A program made the translations under genes and the position numbers. The notes beneath the pieces were generated by a model. That model saw only the letters and a program-made list of their open reading frames with translations. It was not told where the DNA came from and did not search any database. Of a stretch of DNA of 64,000 nucleotides, positions 35,005-45,187 are shown one piece after another (positions within the stretch are counted from its first letter, which is position 1; every line of letters starts with the position of its first letter). Source of the DNA: an uncultured bacterium (GTDB lineage: Bacteria; Verrucomicrobiota; Lentisphaeria; Victivallales; UBA1829); the NCBI GenBank assembly GCA_949292215.1, contig CASEYW010000031.1, positions 36,663 to 100,662 of the forward strand. The letters are read 5' to 3'.

Positions 35005-37074
35005 ATGAAACAATGGAACACCCTCCTTTTGAGCGCCGTTTCGGCGGCAATCCTCCTCTGTGGTTCCGCTCATGCAGCGGAACAGCAGCAAAAGACTCTC
35101 CAATGGCCCTTTGACCGGATGCCGGAAGAAACTCTCCGCTCCATGAAGAAAAAAGTCTTCGCTCATTACTTCTCCCAGTTTCCGATCTCCATTGATGACC
35201 GGGACCCAGCAAACGACTATTATCAAAAAGGATATCTCCATCCGGACGGCGAAAACGGAAAGCACCGCGCTTACGGACATTTCATCAATCAGCGTCCGAT
35301 TCCGCGTCTTCCCCGGCGAGTTCCGAACTGGTCGGAACTCGACCGCTACGATGAAGTCCGGATGGCGGCAGAAACCGGAATGGACGGCTTCGCTTACAAC
35401 ATCCTCTCCACGCAGGGACACCACTGGAACACCCTGCTGGACCTCATGAAGCAGGTCAAAAAGTACGGCAGAGGATTCTCCATTCTGATCATGCCCGATA
35501 TGACCGCCGAATTCAGGGGACATCCCGAACGCATGGTTCCCGCTCTTCTGAAAATTGCAAACGATCCCTCTCTTTTCCGCATCGACGGCAAACTGGTAAT
35601 TGCCCCCTACAACGCCTACGCGCAGTCACCCGAATGGTGGAAGGAACGAATCGCGGAACTGAAGCAGAACGGAGTCGAAGTCCTCTTCATTCCCGGATTC
35701 CAGGGATGGTGGAAATACCTGAAAAACTACAAAGACCTCTCCATCGGGTTCTTTGACTGGGGAACCAGTACGCTGGACGAACAGGTCCGGTGGCGTAGAA
35801 AAGCACTCGCGGAAACGCCCCGCTACGGAAAATTTTTCATGGCGCCGGTTCGTCCTCAGGACTGCCGCCCGCGCGCCGGGTGGAGCGGTGAGTGCCGCGG
35901 GTCTGAACTGTTTCGTGAAATGTGGAAAACTGCCATGGATTATGACGCCGGAATGGTCCAGCTCATCACTTGGAGCGACTATTCCGAAGGCTCTGAAATC
36001 GCCCCATCGACCGGCACCCGCTGGGCTTTCTACGACCTGACCGCCTATTACACCAGCTGGTTCAAAACCGGAAAACAACCGAAGATCGTCCGCGACGCCA
36101 TCTACTACTTCCACCGTCTCCAGAGCGTCAAAGCAAAGCATGATCCGACAAAACAGAAAAAAGCCTTCCGCGTCAACGGGCCGAAGGCATACGACGAAAT
36201 TGAACTTCTCGGATTCCTCAAGGAACCCGGCGTTCTGCGGATTACCCTGAACGGGAAAAAGCATGAAAAATCCTTTCCCGCCGGAATCCATAAATTCAAG
36301 ATTCCGCTTGAAGAAGGCCGTCCCGAATTTGCCCTTCTCCGCAAGGGAAAAGAGGTGATCAAGCTCAAAGGCAACTGGGATATCTCCAACAAGATCACCT
36401 ATTCGAATCTGCTCTATCATGCGGATGGCGGAACCGCTGAAGCACCGCGCACCTGGAATGGTCCGAAAAAAATCGAAACGAAACTGGAGCTCGGCAAACT
36501 CATCCGGTCTGTTGCGCTCCCGGTTGCCAAAGAGAAAATCCGGAACAACGTGACCGCGGCTCTCCCATCCGCACCGCTCACGGAACCGCTCATCGGGAAA
36601 ACAGCCAAAGGGAACTGGGTTCTGGCAGGAGGAGGAAAAGGTGCCGTCTCGCTTGCCTTTCCCGAACCGCTGAAGGAAAATACGGAACTGGTTTTCCATA
36701 TCAAATCCATGAAAACGCGTCCAGCGAACGGATGGGTTGCCTTCTTCATCAATGCGGGAAGCGAAGACGGAAAAACCCGTTTCGGACTTACACCGCGGAC
36801 AGAAAAACAGACCTACGTTTCCGCTGGATGGCAGGGAACGCCGTTCAAAGTTGTCCGTGACAATTTCGATGTCGAATATCCCGCGGTCTATCGCATCCGC
36901 CGCGCGGATGGCAAACTTCATCTTCTCTACGGGAACTATCCGGTCTACTCCATTGAAGAGAGCAAGCATGGCAAAACCGATCGCATCTCCATGTACATCG
37001 GTACGGAAAAACCCGACGGAGCAGGACTTCTGGAAATCGAAAAAATAGAACTCCGGCGGATTCCCGGCAAATAA
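35005..37074 (+). CDS. Secreted GH71-like endo-alpha-1,3-glucanase-type hydrolase
   Basis: The 689-residue protein has a signal peptide (MKQWNTLLLSAVSAAILLCG, cleavage after AHA). The next 400 residues resemble GH71: KKVFAHYFSQFPIS at the start, AAETGMDGFAYNIL, GKLVIAPYNAY, VEVLFIPGFQGWW and VQLITWSDYSEGSEIAPS, where acidic residues sit in the family's conserved places. The C-terminal 280 residues look like beta-sandwich modules. GH71 enzymes cut alpha-1,3-glucan, but the match here is by motif only, so the substrate is open. The start at 35005 is the only one that gives a signal peptide; upstream codons lie in the prepilin gene. A terminator follows. Confidence 0.75.
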   Translation: MKQWNTLLLSAVSAAILLCGSAHAAEQQQKTLQWPFDRMPEETLRSMKKKVFAHYFSQFPISIDDRDPANDYYQKGYLHPDGENGKHRAYGHFINQRPIPRLPRRVPNWSELDRYDEVRMAAETGMDGFAYNILSTQGHHWNTLLDLMKQVKKYGRGFSILIMPDMTAEFRGHPERMVPALLKIANDPSLFRIDGKLVIAPYNAYAQSPEWWKERIAELKQNGVEVLFIPGFQGWWKYLKNYKDLSIGFFDWGTSTLDEQVRWRRKALAETPRYGKFFMAPVRPQDCRPRAGWSGECRGSELFREMWKTAMDYDAGMVQLITWSDYSEGSEIAPSTGTRWAFYDLTAYYTSWFKTGKQPKIVRDAIYYFHRLQSVKAKHDPTKQKKAFRVNGPKAYDEIELLGFLKEPGVLRITLNGKKHEKSFPAGIHKFKIPLEEGRPEFALLRKGKEVIKLKGNWDISNKITYSNLLYHADGGTAEAPRTWNGPKKIETKLELGKLIRSVALPVAKEKIRNNVTAALPSAPLTEPLIGKTAKGNWVLAGGGKGAVSLAFPEPLKENTELVFHIKSMKTRPANGWVAFFINAGSEDGKTRFGLTPRTEKQTYVSAGWQGTPFKVVRDNFDVEYPAVYRIRRADGKLHLLYGNYPVYSIEESKHGKTDRISMYIGTEKPDGAGLLEIEKIELRRIPGK

Positions 37075-37103
37075 CAACAATACCGTATAGGGAGACACAT
37101 TCA

Positions 37104-37137
37104 CCCCGGATACGCAAACGTGTCCGGGGATTTTTTT
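37104..37137 (+). terminator. Terminator of the GntR-prepilin-GH71 operon
   Basis: CCCCGGATACG (37104-37114), CAAA, CGTGTCCGGGG (37119-37129) with one G-T pair, then a run of T. Confidence 0.93.
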
Positions 37138-37181
37138 ATCCGGCAGAAAGGAGGAAAACCGTTTCAAATCCGAATCCGGAA

Positions 37182-39392
37182 TCAGTACTCATTCGGCTGC
37201 TGGTAATCCGCAGCGAAACGCATGGTCTCCTCCAGAGCGATCTCTCCATTCTCGTAGAGAGCTTCGAGCGATTTCTGAAGAGTGATCATACCGTCCTTGA
37301 AGTTGGTTTCTATGACGGACTGAAGCTGGTGCGTCTTGCCTTCCCGGATCAGAGCCTGGGCAGGCGGAGTCCCGATCAGGACCTCGAACGCGGCGGCGCG
37401 CCCCTCCCCGTTCAACCGTGGGATCAGACGCTGAGAAACAACCGCCAGAAGAGAGGCGGAAAGCTGCTGACGAATCTGATTCTGCTGATTCGGAGGGAAA
37501 GAATCGATGATGCGGTCAATGGTCTGAGGCGCACTGTTGGTATGAACGGTTGCAAGAACCAGATGTCCCGTTTCAGCCGCGGTCAACGCAGATGCCATGG
37601 TTTCCGTATCCCGCATTTCACCGACCATGATTACATCGGGAGCTTCACGCATTGCGGCTTTGAGAGCGGTGGCAAAACCAAGCGTATCCGAATGCAGTTC
37701 GCGCTGTTCGACGACAGACGTGATGTTGTCGTAAACATATTCGATCGGGTCCTCAATCGTGATGATGTGACACGGCCGCGTTTTATTGACAAGATTCAAA
37801 AGACTTGCAAGAGTGGTCGACTTTCCGCTCCCCGTCGGCCCTGTTACAAGAATGAGTCCCTGCTTCTTGGTCATGATGTTCACAAGCACATGCGGCAGAT
37901 GGAGCTGCTCCGGAGTCGGGATCACCGACGGCACCACCCGTGCAACCATGCCAAGACTCCCCCTCTGGTAAAAGGCATTCAGACGAAAACGAAATGGAAC
38001 ATTTTTATCCTTCCGGACCACCAGGGGCAGCGTGAGGGAAAGCGCAAAATCCAGCTCTCTCTTCTCTTCCAGTATAATCCTCTGATGCTTGGAGATCACG
38101 CTGAAGAGCAGGCGTTCCACATCCTCGGCGGAAAGCGGAGGCAGATCCATGGAGCGCATTGCCCCGTTCAAACGGAGCATCGGCGGAGCTCCGGCGGAGA
38201 GAAGCATATCGCTGGCCCCGATCTTAACCGCAGTCCGGAAGAGAGTTTTCATATCGACGAGCTCATCATTCTCCTCCTCCGAACCGGTTCCGTAGCGCTG
38301 AACGAAGACGTCGTTCCCGCTCTTCATGCCTTTGATCATGAGCTCCAGTTCTCCGGCGTTGCTGGAAGCGCCGAGGGCGGTCTCCAGAGAAATGACACCA
38401 TCTTTGTACAGTTTGTAAAGGGCATTGTTGAACGTTACCATTCCCTGACGGAATCCTGCCTTCAGGGTAATTTCAAGTGCATTGAAATCACATTCGCTGA
38501 TCTGTTTTTTCACGGTGGAGGTTCCCAGCAGGACCTCCACGGCAGGAACCATGCCGGGATGGTCAATGCGTGGCAGAAGCCGCTGGGCAAGAATCGCATT
38601 GACGGCTACCCCGAAGTCGGCGGCGATCTGCTCTCGCTGCGTTTCCGGGAAAAAACTGATCAGACGCTCCAAGGTCTGAATGGTATCGGTGGTATGGACA
38701 GTCGCAATCACAAGATGGCCCGTCAGTGCAGCGGAGACGGCAACCTGAACGGTTTCCATGTCCCGCATTTCTCCGATCACAATCACATCAGGATTTTCAC
38801 GCAGGGCGAATCGGAGAGCATGGGCAAAGCCGCCGGACAAAGAGGAGTCAATCTCCCGCTGCGTCACCAGCGAAAGATTGTCTGTGTGCATGAATTCAAT
38901 CGGGTCCTCAATGGTCAGGATATGCTTGCGGAAATGGGTGTTGATGTAGTTGACGATTGCGCTCAATGTCGTGGATTTTCCGCAGCCCGTGGCGCCAGTT
39001 ACCAGAATCATCCCCCGGGAAGCGGCACAAAGGTCCGGCAGATTCTCCGGCAGCCCCAGATTTTCAAACTGAATGTTGCACCCCAGCAGAATCGGACGTG
39101 CAACAAAAGATGGTCCGTTCAGCGAAGTGAAGAAATTGATACGATAGCGTTCCGTTTTCGTCACAGCGAATGAGGCATCGAAACCGCCTGCTGCGAAATA
39201 CAGCTTTTCTCCATCCGCACCGATCACAGAACGCCGGAACTCATCGATCACTCCGGCGGGCACAGGCGGACGCGTCCCCTCGCTGACGACCTCCCCATGG
39301 ATCCGGAATGACGGAGATTTTCCCGCCGTAACAAACAGATCCGAAGCTCCGGAAGCAACGGCCTGCGTGAGCAGCTCGAATATCGGACTCAT
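37182..39392 (-). CDS. Double-PilT fusion: two complete PilT-type ATPase modules in one chain
   Basis: The 736-residue protein contains two full PilT/PilU-like units of about 350 residues. Module 1: N-terminal PAS-like part (SDLFVTAGKSPSFRIHG), Walker A GATGCGKST (133-141), Asp box TIEDPIE (160-166), ALRENPDVIVIGEMRD (Walker B, 207-211) and His box HTTDT (233). Module 2 repeats all of these: SDMLLSAGAPPMLRLNG, GPTGSGKST (518-526), TIEDPIE (545-551), MREAPDVIMVGEMRD (591-595) and HTNSA (617). The two Walker Lys are 385 residues apart. PilT powers retraction of type IV pili as a hexamer, so three fused chains could make one ring. It is coupled by 4 bp to an upstream TPR membrane protein. Confidence 0.93.
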   Translation of the reverse strand: MSPIFELLTQAVASGASDLFVTAGKSPSFRIHGEVVSEGTRPPVPAGVIDEFRRSVIGADGEKLYFAAGGFDASFAVTKTERYRINFFTSLNGPSFVARPILLGCNIQFENLGLPENLPDLCAASRGMILVTGATGCGKSTTLSAIVNYINTHFRKHILTIEDPIEFMHTDNLSLVTQREIDSSLSGGFAHALRFALRENPDVIVIGEMRDMETVQVAVSAALTGHLVIATVHTTDTIQTLERLISFFPETQREQIAADFGVAVNAILAQRLLPRIDHPGMVPAVEVLLGTSTVKKQISECDFNALEITLKAGFRQGMVTFNNALYKLYKDGVISLETALGASSNAGELELMIKGMKSGNDVFVQRYGTGSEEENDELVDMKTLFRTAVKIGASDMLLSAGAPPMLRLNGAMRSMDLPPLSAEDVERLLFSVISKHQRIILEEKRELDFALSLTLPLVVRKDKNVPFRFRLNAFYQRGSLGMVARVVPSVIPTPEQLHLPHVLVNIMTKKQGLILVTGPTGSGKSTTLASLLNLVNKTRPCHIITIEDPIEYVYDNITSVVEQRELHSDTLGFATALKAAMREAPDVIMVGEMRDTETMASALTAAETGHLVLATVHTNSAPQTIDRIIDSFPPNQQNQIRQQLSASLLAVVSQRLIPRLNGEGRAAAFEVLIGTPPAQALIREGKTHQLQSVIETNFKDGMITLQKSLEALYENGEIALEETMRFAADYQQPNEY

Positions 39393-40054
39393 TGTATCTC
39401 TCTTCTCCTTATCAGTTCAAGGCGTTTCCGGAGACGGCTCCTTTCCTGCTCCGAATAACAGGATCTCCGCAATTCGTTTTCCACGCATTCGACGGCTTCC
39501 CGAAAAAGTCCGCCGTGCAAACAAAGATCCGTATACCGCATCACAAGTTGAACACAAACCTCCACAGGAGTCCTGGCATCCTCGTACAGATAGCTTCTCA
39601 GCACATCAAATGCCGCCTGAGGATCATTCAGCCTTCCCGCATATAAATCAGCCTGTACCAGACAGATTGAAGCATGGTTCGGATACTGTTCCTGCAATTG
39701 CTCCAGCTCCCGGAGCGCCTCCTCAAAACGTCCCGCAATGATCTTCCCCTGAACGGGCGAAAGCATCGGCACCGACTCCTTGAGTTCCGCAGAAGGCAGA
39801 AACAGTCCCGTAATCGCCGATGACACCCGCCGGGTCAGCACCGGAAACAAAATCAGCATCAAGCCCGTTGCAAACAGCGCCACGCCGCAGAGGAACAGCA
39901 TCGCCGCCGAAATCGCGATTCCCAGCCCGCCTGAAGCGACCTTTCCAAGCTGAAAAAAAATCCGTCCGCCCCCCATGATCAAGCCAGCGGAAAACAGCAG
40001 CAGAAAAACACGAAACCACACACTGCGGCTGATCTCTCTCAAAAAAATACCCAT
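39389..40054 (-). CDS. Two-helix membrane protein with TPR-like C-terminal domain
   Basis: The 221-residue protein has two transmembrane helices at about 14-34 (VFLLLFSAGLIMGGG) and 44-72 (IAISAAMLFLCGVALFATGLMLILF), then a cytoplasmic-looking part with TPR-like helix pairs: AGRFEEALRELEQLQEQYPNHA and AGRLNDPQAAFDVLRSYL. No enzyme motif. Its stop overlaps the double-PilT ATG (39389-39392), so the two are made together; it may anchor or regulate that ATPase at the membrane. It is not a recognised pilus assembly protein. Confidence 0.7.
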   Translation of the reverse strand: MGIFLREISRSVWFRVFLLLFSAGLIMGGGRIFFQLGKVASGGLGIAISAAMLFLCGVALFATGLMLILFPVLTRRVSSAITGLFLPSAELKESVPMLSPVQGKIIAGRFEEALRELEQLQEQYPNHASICLVQADLYAGRLNDPQAAFDVLRSYLYEDARTPVEVCVQLVMRYTDLCLHGGLFREAVECVENELRRSCYSEQERSRLRKRLELIRRREIQ

Positions 40055-40212
40055 GAGTCAGATTCCCTTCTCTCTCCCATCATTGCCGACTGCGCTTTGA
40101 TTCGAGTATGTAAAATAAACGATTGTACCCGTTATTTCAAGCAGGAACCCCGGTCCGGATGCCAAAAATAGAAAAAATCGGAACCTTTCCTGAAAATAAT
40201 CCGCTTCCCCTC

Positions 40213-40241
40213 TTGACAATCCGCTTGTTTCAGAGTATAAT
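40213..40241 (+). promoter_or_regulatory. Consensus promoter of the GntR-prepilin-beta-helix operon
   Basis: TTGACA (40213-40218), 17-bp spacer, TATAAT (40236-40241), both consensus. Confidence 0.88.
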
Positions 40242-40270
40242 TATACAAAAGATAATATATACAAAAAACT
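40235..40270. promoter_or_regulatory. AT-rich operator-like palindrome and repeat at the promoter
   Basis: GTATAATTATAC (40235-40246) is a perfect 12-bp palindrome over the -10 box; a related TATATACAAAA follows near 40256. This suits autoregulation by the GntR protein encoded next (inference). Confidence 0.45.
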
Positions 40271-40288
40271 GTTTATATAATTTCGGTT

Positions 40289-41356
40289 ATGGAAACGCCC
40301 AAATACATCCAGATTGCAGAATTGATCAAACGCCGGATCGCCAACGGAGACTACCATTTTATGCCGCTGCCCGGCGCGCCGAAGCTGTCACAGGAGCTTG
40401 GAGTCAGTTACCTGACGGTCCGGCAGGCGATTCAACTGCTTCTGGAGGAAAAGGTTCTGATCCGGAAAGACAGTGACCGTCTGGAGGTTGCAATGCCGGA
40501 AGGAGCGCCTCGTCTGCGCGTGGCGCTTCTGCACCCGGGTCATGTGACCTGCGGCAACAAGTGGTTTGATGCCATTCGCGCCGGAACGATCCGGCATCAG
40601 TGCAGTTTCCGCGACATTGTCGAGACCAATCCCGATGATCCGCTCCTGTACGATGCGCTCGATGGAGATTTCGACATCATTTTCTGCTATGTTCCGCATA
40701 ACAGACCGCTGTTCGTAAACAAACTGAAAAAGCATCGGGAGCGCATCGTCACGCTGTTCACCAATCTGACGGAATTCGGCATCCGGTGTCTTGACGGCAT
40801 CAGCAATCAGGCGGTCGAATATGCAGTCAGGCATCTTCATGAGTGCGGATGCAGAAAAATTGATTTTTTCCTCTCCAACCTTTCATCTGGGAGCCTCGAA
40901 CGGAAACGAATCTGGAATGAAACGATCCGGAAACTCGGCTGCACCGGGAAAGACTGGTTCGTCGAGGTCCCGGAAACGCGCTCAACCCGTGAATTCGTTC
41001 TGGAGAAAACACGCGAATTGATTGCAAAAGGAGCCTTCTCCGATACGGAAGCTGTCTTCTGTTCCACCATGGACTCCGCCATTGGTGTCATGCGGGCGCT
41101 GGCAGATTTCAGGATCCGCGTTCCGGAAGATATCATGATCGCCTCCATGGGGAACCCGGAAATCGCACGCCTCTGCACTCCATCCGTCACTGTCATTGAC
41201 ACGCCGGATCTGACACCGCTGATCGATGCGATTTTTGTCCATTACCTCGAAGGGAAAAGCGATCCGCAACACCTCTATTTTCATTTTGAACTGGAACAGC
41301 TCCCTCCGGAGAAAATCATCATTCCCGGAGAATCCACATATAAAAAAAACAAATGA
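40289..41356 (+). CDS. GntR-type regulator with LacI-like sensor domain
   Basis: The 355-residue protein has a GntR winged helix (YIQIAELIKRRIANGDYHF, then LSQELGVSYLTVRQAIQLLLEEKVL) and a periplasmic-binding-like effector domain with LRVALLHPGHVTCG, HLHECGCRKIDFFLS and VRALADFRIRVPEDIMIASMGN. No clear ribosome site precedes the ATG (TTTCGGTT). The prepilin gene follows after 39 bp, so regulator, prepilin and beta-helix protein form one transcript from the consensus promoter upstream. Confidence 0.85.
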   Translation: METPKYIQIAELIKRRIANGDYHFMPLPGAPKLSQELGVSYLTVRQAIQLLLEEKVLIRKDSDRLEVAMPEGAPRLRVALLHPGHVTCGNKWFDAIRAGTIRHQCSFRDIVETNPDDPLLYDALDGDFDIIFCYVPHNRPLFVNKLKKHRERIVTLFTNLTEFGIRCLDGISNQAVEYAVRHLHECGCRKIDFFLSNLSSGSLERKRIWNETIRKLGCTGKDWFVEVPETRSTREFVLEKTRELIAKGAFSDTEAVFCSTMDSAIGVMRALADFRIRVPEDIMIASMGNPEIARLCTPSVTVIDTPDLTPLIDAIFVHYLEGKSDPQHLYFHFELEQLPPEKIIIPGESTYKKNK

Positions 41357-41395
41357 ACAACGACAAATAAACTCAGATCAACAAGGAGAGGAATC

Positions 41396-42196
41396 ATGTA
41401 TCACACAGATAGGCGACAGAAGAAGATGTCATCTTGGAGTGTCCATTTCACATTGATAGAACTCCTCATCGTTATTGCAATTATTGCAATTCTTGCGTCG
41501 CTTCTGCTTCCTGCGCTCTCGAAGGCCAGGGAAAGAGCGCAAAGTGTCCGATGCATCTCCAATGAAAAAACACTCTCTCTGGCAATGCTGAACTATGCCG
41601 ACTGCTTTGACGGGTGGGGCCGCATTTACAGCTCAACCGATGAGGACAAGGATCAGTATTATTCGACGCGTTATTTCTTCGGTCCGATTTCATCCGCCCG
41701 CTTCTCCAAGACTCTGCTTCCCTATGTGGACAATGGAAAGAATTATATTGTCGCAGCCGGAGACTCGGAGTTCAAAGAACACGATGTCGCTCCTTTTGCG
41801 GTCTGTCCGAGCGGTCGACGCGACGGCGACGGAATCACCGCTCCCAATGATGGAAACCTGCCGAACTTCAGTTATTCCATCAATTCCCGTCTCTGCTTCA
41901 GCGATGCCGCGATCGGCAACAGCGGCTACAACAAAATGACAGCGGTCAGGCGTCCCTCCGGACGTTTCCTTCTGGCTGATTTCTCCTGTGTCAAGGATGA
42001 TGGCTCAACGACTTACGGATATCGTGCTCTTCATCTCATGGCGCACGGAAACATTGCCCGGCGCCACAGCAATTACGCGAACATCGCGTTTGTCGACGGT
42101 CATGTGGAAAGCTGGATTTCCTCCAAGATTTCCACGATGAGCCAGGCATCGGCGGTCGGCAACCGCAATATCGGCTACTGGGCAGACTACGATTAA
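41396..42196 (+). CDS. Prepilin-like H-X9-DG protein
   Basis: The 266-residue protein has an 18-residue basic leader, then [20 protein letters not shown] preceded by His, and [29 protein letters not shown] is an exact H-X9-DG. Good ribosome site (CAAGGAGAGGAATC). The beta-helix gene follows 21 bp later. Confidence 0.88.
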   Translation: MYHTDRRQKKMSSWSVHFTLIELLIVIAIIAILASLLLPALSKARERAQSVRCISNEKTLSLAMLNYADCFDGWGRIYSSTDEDKDQYYSTRYFFGPISSARFSKTLLPYVDNGKNYIVAAGDSEFKEHDVAPFAVCPSGRRDGDGITAPNDGNLPNFSYSINSRLCFSDAAIGNSGYNKMTAVRRPSGRFLLADFSCVKDDGSTTYGYRALHLMAHGNIARRHSNYANIAFVDGHVESWISSKISTMSQASAVGNRNIGYWADYD

Positions 42197-42217
42197 AGAA
42201 TCATCCGGGAGACATTC

Positions 42218-45181
42218 ATGAAACATTCTTGCATTCTTTTTTTCCTAATCACCTCCGCCTTGCTCTTCGGAACAGAAATCAAAAATATAAAAACGCTTTC
42301 CGACCAGGGAATCCCGGGAAACACGGAAATTCCGGCTCTTCTGGACGGGAAAACACTACTCGTCCATCCATACAAACACACTGGAGCGCAGACAATCCGG
42401 GTTCGGGTCCGATATCCGGCATCACCATCCGGCGTGCTGATCTCCCGCTTCCGTACGGAAAACGGAATGCGCGGCTACGAAGCGGGTTTCGCAACCAGAA
42501 CGCCGTACAATCCCATCGGAAACAAGCCCTCTCTTCTGCTTTCCAACGGCAGCAGAGATTCCAACTTTCTGTTTCTTGACTCCGCCCCACTGACGCCGGA
42601 ACCGGAAGCCGAACTGGAATACATTCTCCGTTATCTTCCGGGCAGAGAACTCCGCTTCGACCTCTTCCGGGCAGACAACGGAACATTCCTGCGGAGCGGC
42701 AAAGCGGATGCCTCTACCGTTGCCAGACTCTCTCCCCGCGCAGGAGAAAAACTTCTGGCAATCGGAGGAAGACGCATCAACAGCCGCCGCTGCGGATTCT
42801 TTGCTCCGTCAGGAACCAGGATTCTTGCACTCTCCATCTTCGACCGGGCGCTGGAGGATTCGGAACTTGCATCGCTGTACAAACTCCGCTTCCCGCCGGC
42901 CCCGGCAAAACCGGTAATCCGATATGTAAACGTCAAAACCGGAAATGATGCAAACGACGGACTCGCTCCGGAACGCGCTCTTGCCTCAATCCGGAAAGCG
43001 GCGGATTCTGTAAATCCCGGAGATACCGTCCTCGTTGCACCCGGAATCTACTATGAAAACGTTGTTCTTTCGCGCGGCGGGACCGCCGAAAAACCGGTCA
43101 CGTTCCGTGCGGACAACCGAAACGGCGGACGCGTTATCCTCACGGCGGCGAACCGGGAACTGCGGGAAAAGAAAATCCGCTGGAAACTCGAAGATGCGAA
43201 CCATCAGATTTACAGCATTCCCTTTTCCCATTATCCTGCCCGGATGCTCTTTGACGGCAGAGTTGATCTGTTCGGAGGATATTTCAACCTGGAGGGACTC
43301 CGAACCTTTACTCTGAAGGATGGCTATCCCGGACCGCTCAACGGATATACCTGGGATGAAAAAACGAAACGTCTTTACGTCCGTCTGCCTGCCGGCGGAA
43401 TCTATGGATCGCCGGATCCGGAAAAGCATACATTTTCCGCGGCACCCCCATCGTCGCATGGAGTGAACGGGCACCATCTGACCGGTCCGGAAACAGCCAA
43501 TGTTTTCATCCGGATCCGGGGGAAAGCGTATATCATTCTTGACGGATTTTCGTTCGAAACGCCATCCATGACAGGAGTCGGGAACCTCGGAGAGGAGGTT
43601 GTCGTCCGGAACTGCCGATTCAAAGGCTGCCGATTCGGAGTCTTCGGCGGCAGCCGTGTCTTTGTAGAACACTGCATCTACGATCAGTTTCCGGTCTTTC
43701 AGGAGACAAACCGGATCATTGAACGGCATCATGGAAGCGAAACTGCCAAAAAATTCCGTTTCTACTTCTGGTCCTACAAAGGGGTCAATACGGATTACTC
43801 AAGGCGTCCGTTCAAGAACTACGAAACAGGAATCATCGGAGGGGTCCGCGCCGACTGGCATCTGCGGGACTGCATCATCGAAGACTCCTTCGAAGGTTTT
43901 TCCAGCTGGTGCGTCAGCAACGCCAGGAACTTGAGGGTCTACGGCAATATTTTCCGCAGAATCGTGGATAACGCAGTCGAAACGGAAAATCATGCGGCGG
44001 ATGTCCGTATTTACGGCAATTTGTTCGAGGACAACACAGAGGCGATCTCCTGGCAGCCTCTTGCAGGAACGCCATGGCCGGGTCCGGTCTTTGTCTACCG
44101 GAATCTTTTCACGGAAACGCCGGCGCTGTCGCCGCTTCGGAAAGCGCTCGGCGGCCACCCGGGAGTATTCAAACTCGGCGCAAGCGGACAGAACTGGACA
44201 AGCTCCCGGATGGGAGGAACTTCCGTTGATATTCTGGAATCGCGAATCTCAAAACGCTTCGTTGCAGTCCCCGATCCGGGATTTCTTGTCTTCAACAACA
44301 CGATCATTCAGCCGGAACACAATCTCCTTACGACACCCCAGCCAATTTCCGGACCGGCGAATCGGGAACTCGTCAACTTCCGATTCTTCAACAATCTGAA
44401 TCTGACTCATGGACTCCACAGCAGAACGGAATGGCGCGGAAGTCTGATTGAATTTTTCCGCAACTGGAACCTGACCCGGCCGGATGATCCGCAGAAAGAT
44501 CTCGTCTCCGCGAGAAACGGAAGGATCGTGAACACCATCGGGGAAATCGGTTTCCGGAATCCGGGAAAGAACGATTACCGCCTGAGCGAATCCAGTCCGC
44601 TGATCGGGAAAGGGACCCTCATGCTGGAGGAGCAGGACGCCTCCGCCGACATCGGGGCCATTCCTGCCGGAGCCGATTTTGAACTCACCGCCGGGCCCGG
44701 TAAAGGGATCGATGAACAGAAATGGAGTTCGTTTCAGCGCAAGGTCCGCTACAATCCGGACCTGATCTTCACCACGGACCAACTCAACGGAATCCGTGGC
44801 GTCTACCGACAGGCTGACCCAATCCCGGTCCACCTGCCCTTCCGGACCCCGTTCCGGGGAAAACTCGAACTGATCGTGCGCCTGACGGAACGCTCCGGAG
44901 AACATCCGGTTCTTCAGGCGGGCGCATTCCGGATCGCATTCCGAATCAGCCGCGGCACCGGAGAACTCATCATCCGCCGCAACGGGAAGACGGAAACCCG
45001 TCCGATCGGGAAAACAGAACAGGGAAAGCAGAGTGTCCTGGAACTGGAATTCGGAGACAAAGCCATCACTCCGCGCTTCAATGGGACAAAACTCGCCCCG
45101 GTCGGACTTCTGCCGGAACAGGGATACGGATTTGAGGCTCTCGCCGGGAAAATTCCTCTCTACGATGTCCGCACACGGTAA
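42218..45181 (+). CDS. Secreted LamG-like plus right-handed beta-helix protein
   Basis: The 987-residue protein has a signal peptide (MKHSCILFFLITSALLFG). Residues about 40-225 look like a LamG/concanavalin-type sandwich (LSIFDRALEDSELASLYKLR is typical). From about 240 the DUF1565-type opening YVNVKTGNDANDGLAPERALASI and NPGDTVLVAPGIYYENV leads into a right-handed parallel beta-helix (VVRNCRFKGCRFGVFGG, RDCIIEDSFEGF, RVYGNIFRRIVDNAVETENHAADVRIYGNLFEDN). Such helices form polysaccharide lyases and some glycosidases. Catalytic residues cannot be assigned. Third gene of the GntR-prepilin operon. Confidence 0.78.
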   Translation: MKHSCILFFLITSALLFGTEIKNIKTLSDQGIPGNTEIPALLDGKTLLVHPYKHTGAQTIRVRVRYPASPSGVLISRFRTENGMRGYEAGFATRTPYNPIGNKPSLLLSNGSRDSNFLFLDSAPLTPEPEAELEYILRYLPGRELRFDLFRADNGTFLRSGKADASTVARLSPRAGEKLLAIGGRRINSRRCGFFAPSGTRILALSIFDRALEDSELASLYKLRFPPAPAKPVIRYVNVKTGNDANDGLAPERALASIRKAADSVNPGDTVLVAPGIYYENVVLSRGGTAEKPVTFRADNRNGGRVILTAANRELREKKIRWKLEDANHQIYSIPFSHYPARMLFDGRVDLFGGYFNLEGLRTFTLKDGYPGPLNGYTWDEKTKRLYVRLPAGGIYGSPDPEKHTFSAAPPSSHGVNGHHLTGPETANVFIRIRGKAYIILDGFSFETPSMTGVGNLGEEVVVRNCRFKGCRFGVFGGSRVFVEHCIYDQFPVFQETNRIIERHHGSETAKKFRFYFWSYKGVNTDYSRRPFKNYETGIIGGVRADWHLRDCIIEDSFEGFSSWCVSNARNLRVYGNIFRRIVDNAVETENHAADVRIYGNLFEDNTEAISWQPLAGTPWPGPVFVYRNLFTETPALSPLRKALGGHPGVFKLGASGQNWTSSRMGGTSVDILESRISKRFVAVPDPGFLVFNNTIIQPEHNLLTTPQPISGPANRELVNFRFFNNLNLTHGLHSRTEWRGSLIEFFRNWNLTRPDDPQKDLVSARNGRIVNTIGEIGFRNPGKNDYRLSESSPLIGKGTLMLEEQDASADIGAIPAGADFELTAGPGKGIDEQKWSSFQRKVRYNPDLIFTTDQLNGIRGVYRQADPIPVHLPFRTPFRGKLELIVRLTERSGEHPVLQAGAFRIAFRISRGTGELIIRRNGKTETRPIGKTEQGKQSVLELEFGDKAITPRFNGTKLAPVGLLPEQGYGFEALAGKIPLYDVRTR

Positions 45182-45187
45182 GCGGAT

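Noticed and set aside
35626..37167. 513-codon minus-strand frame
   Set aside because: Antisense to the GH71-like gene and crosses its terminator; no motif.
37329..39173. Long open reading frame (614 codons) on the plus strand
   Set aside because: It is antisense to the double-PilT gene, whose motifs are unambiguous on the other strand; the plus-strand product has no recognisable domain.
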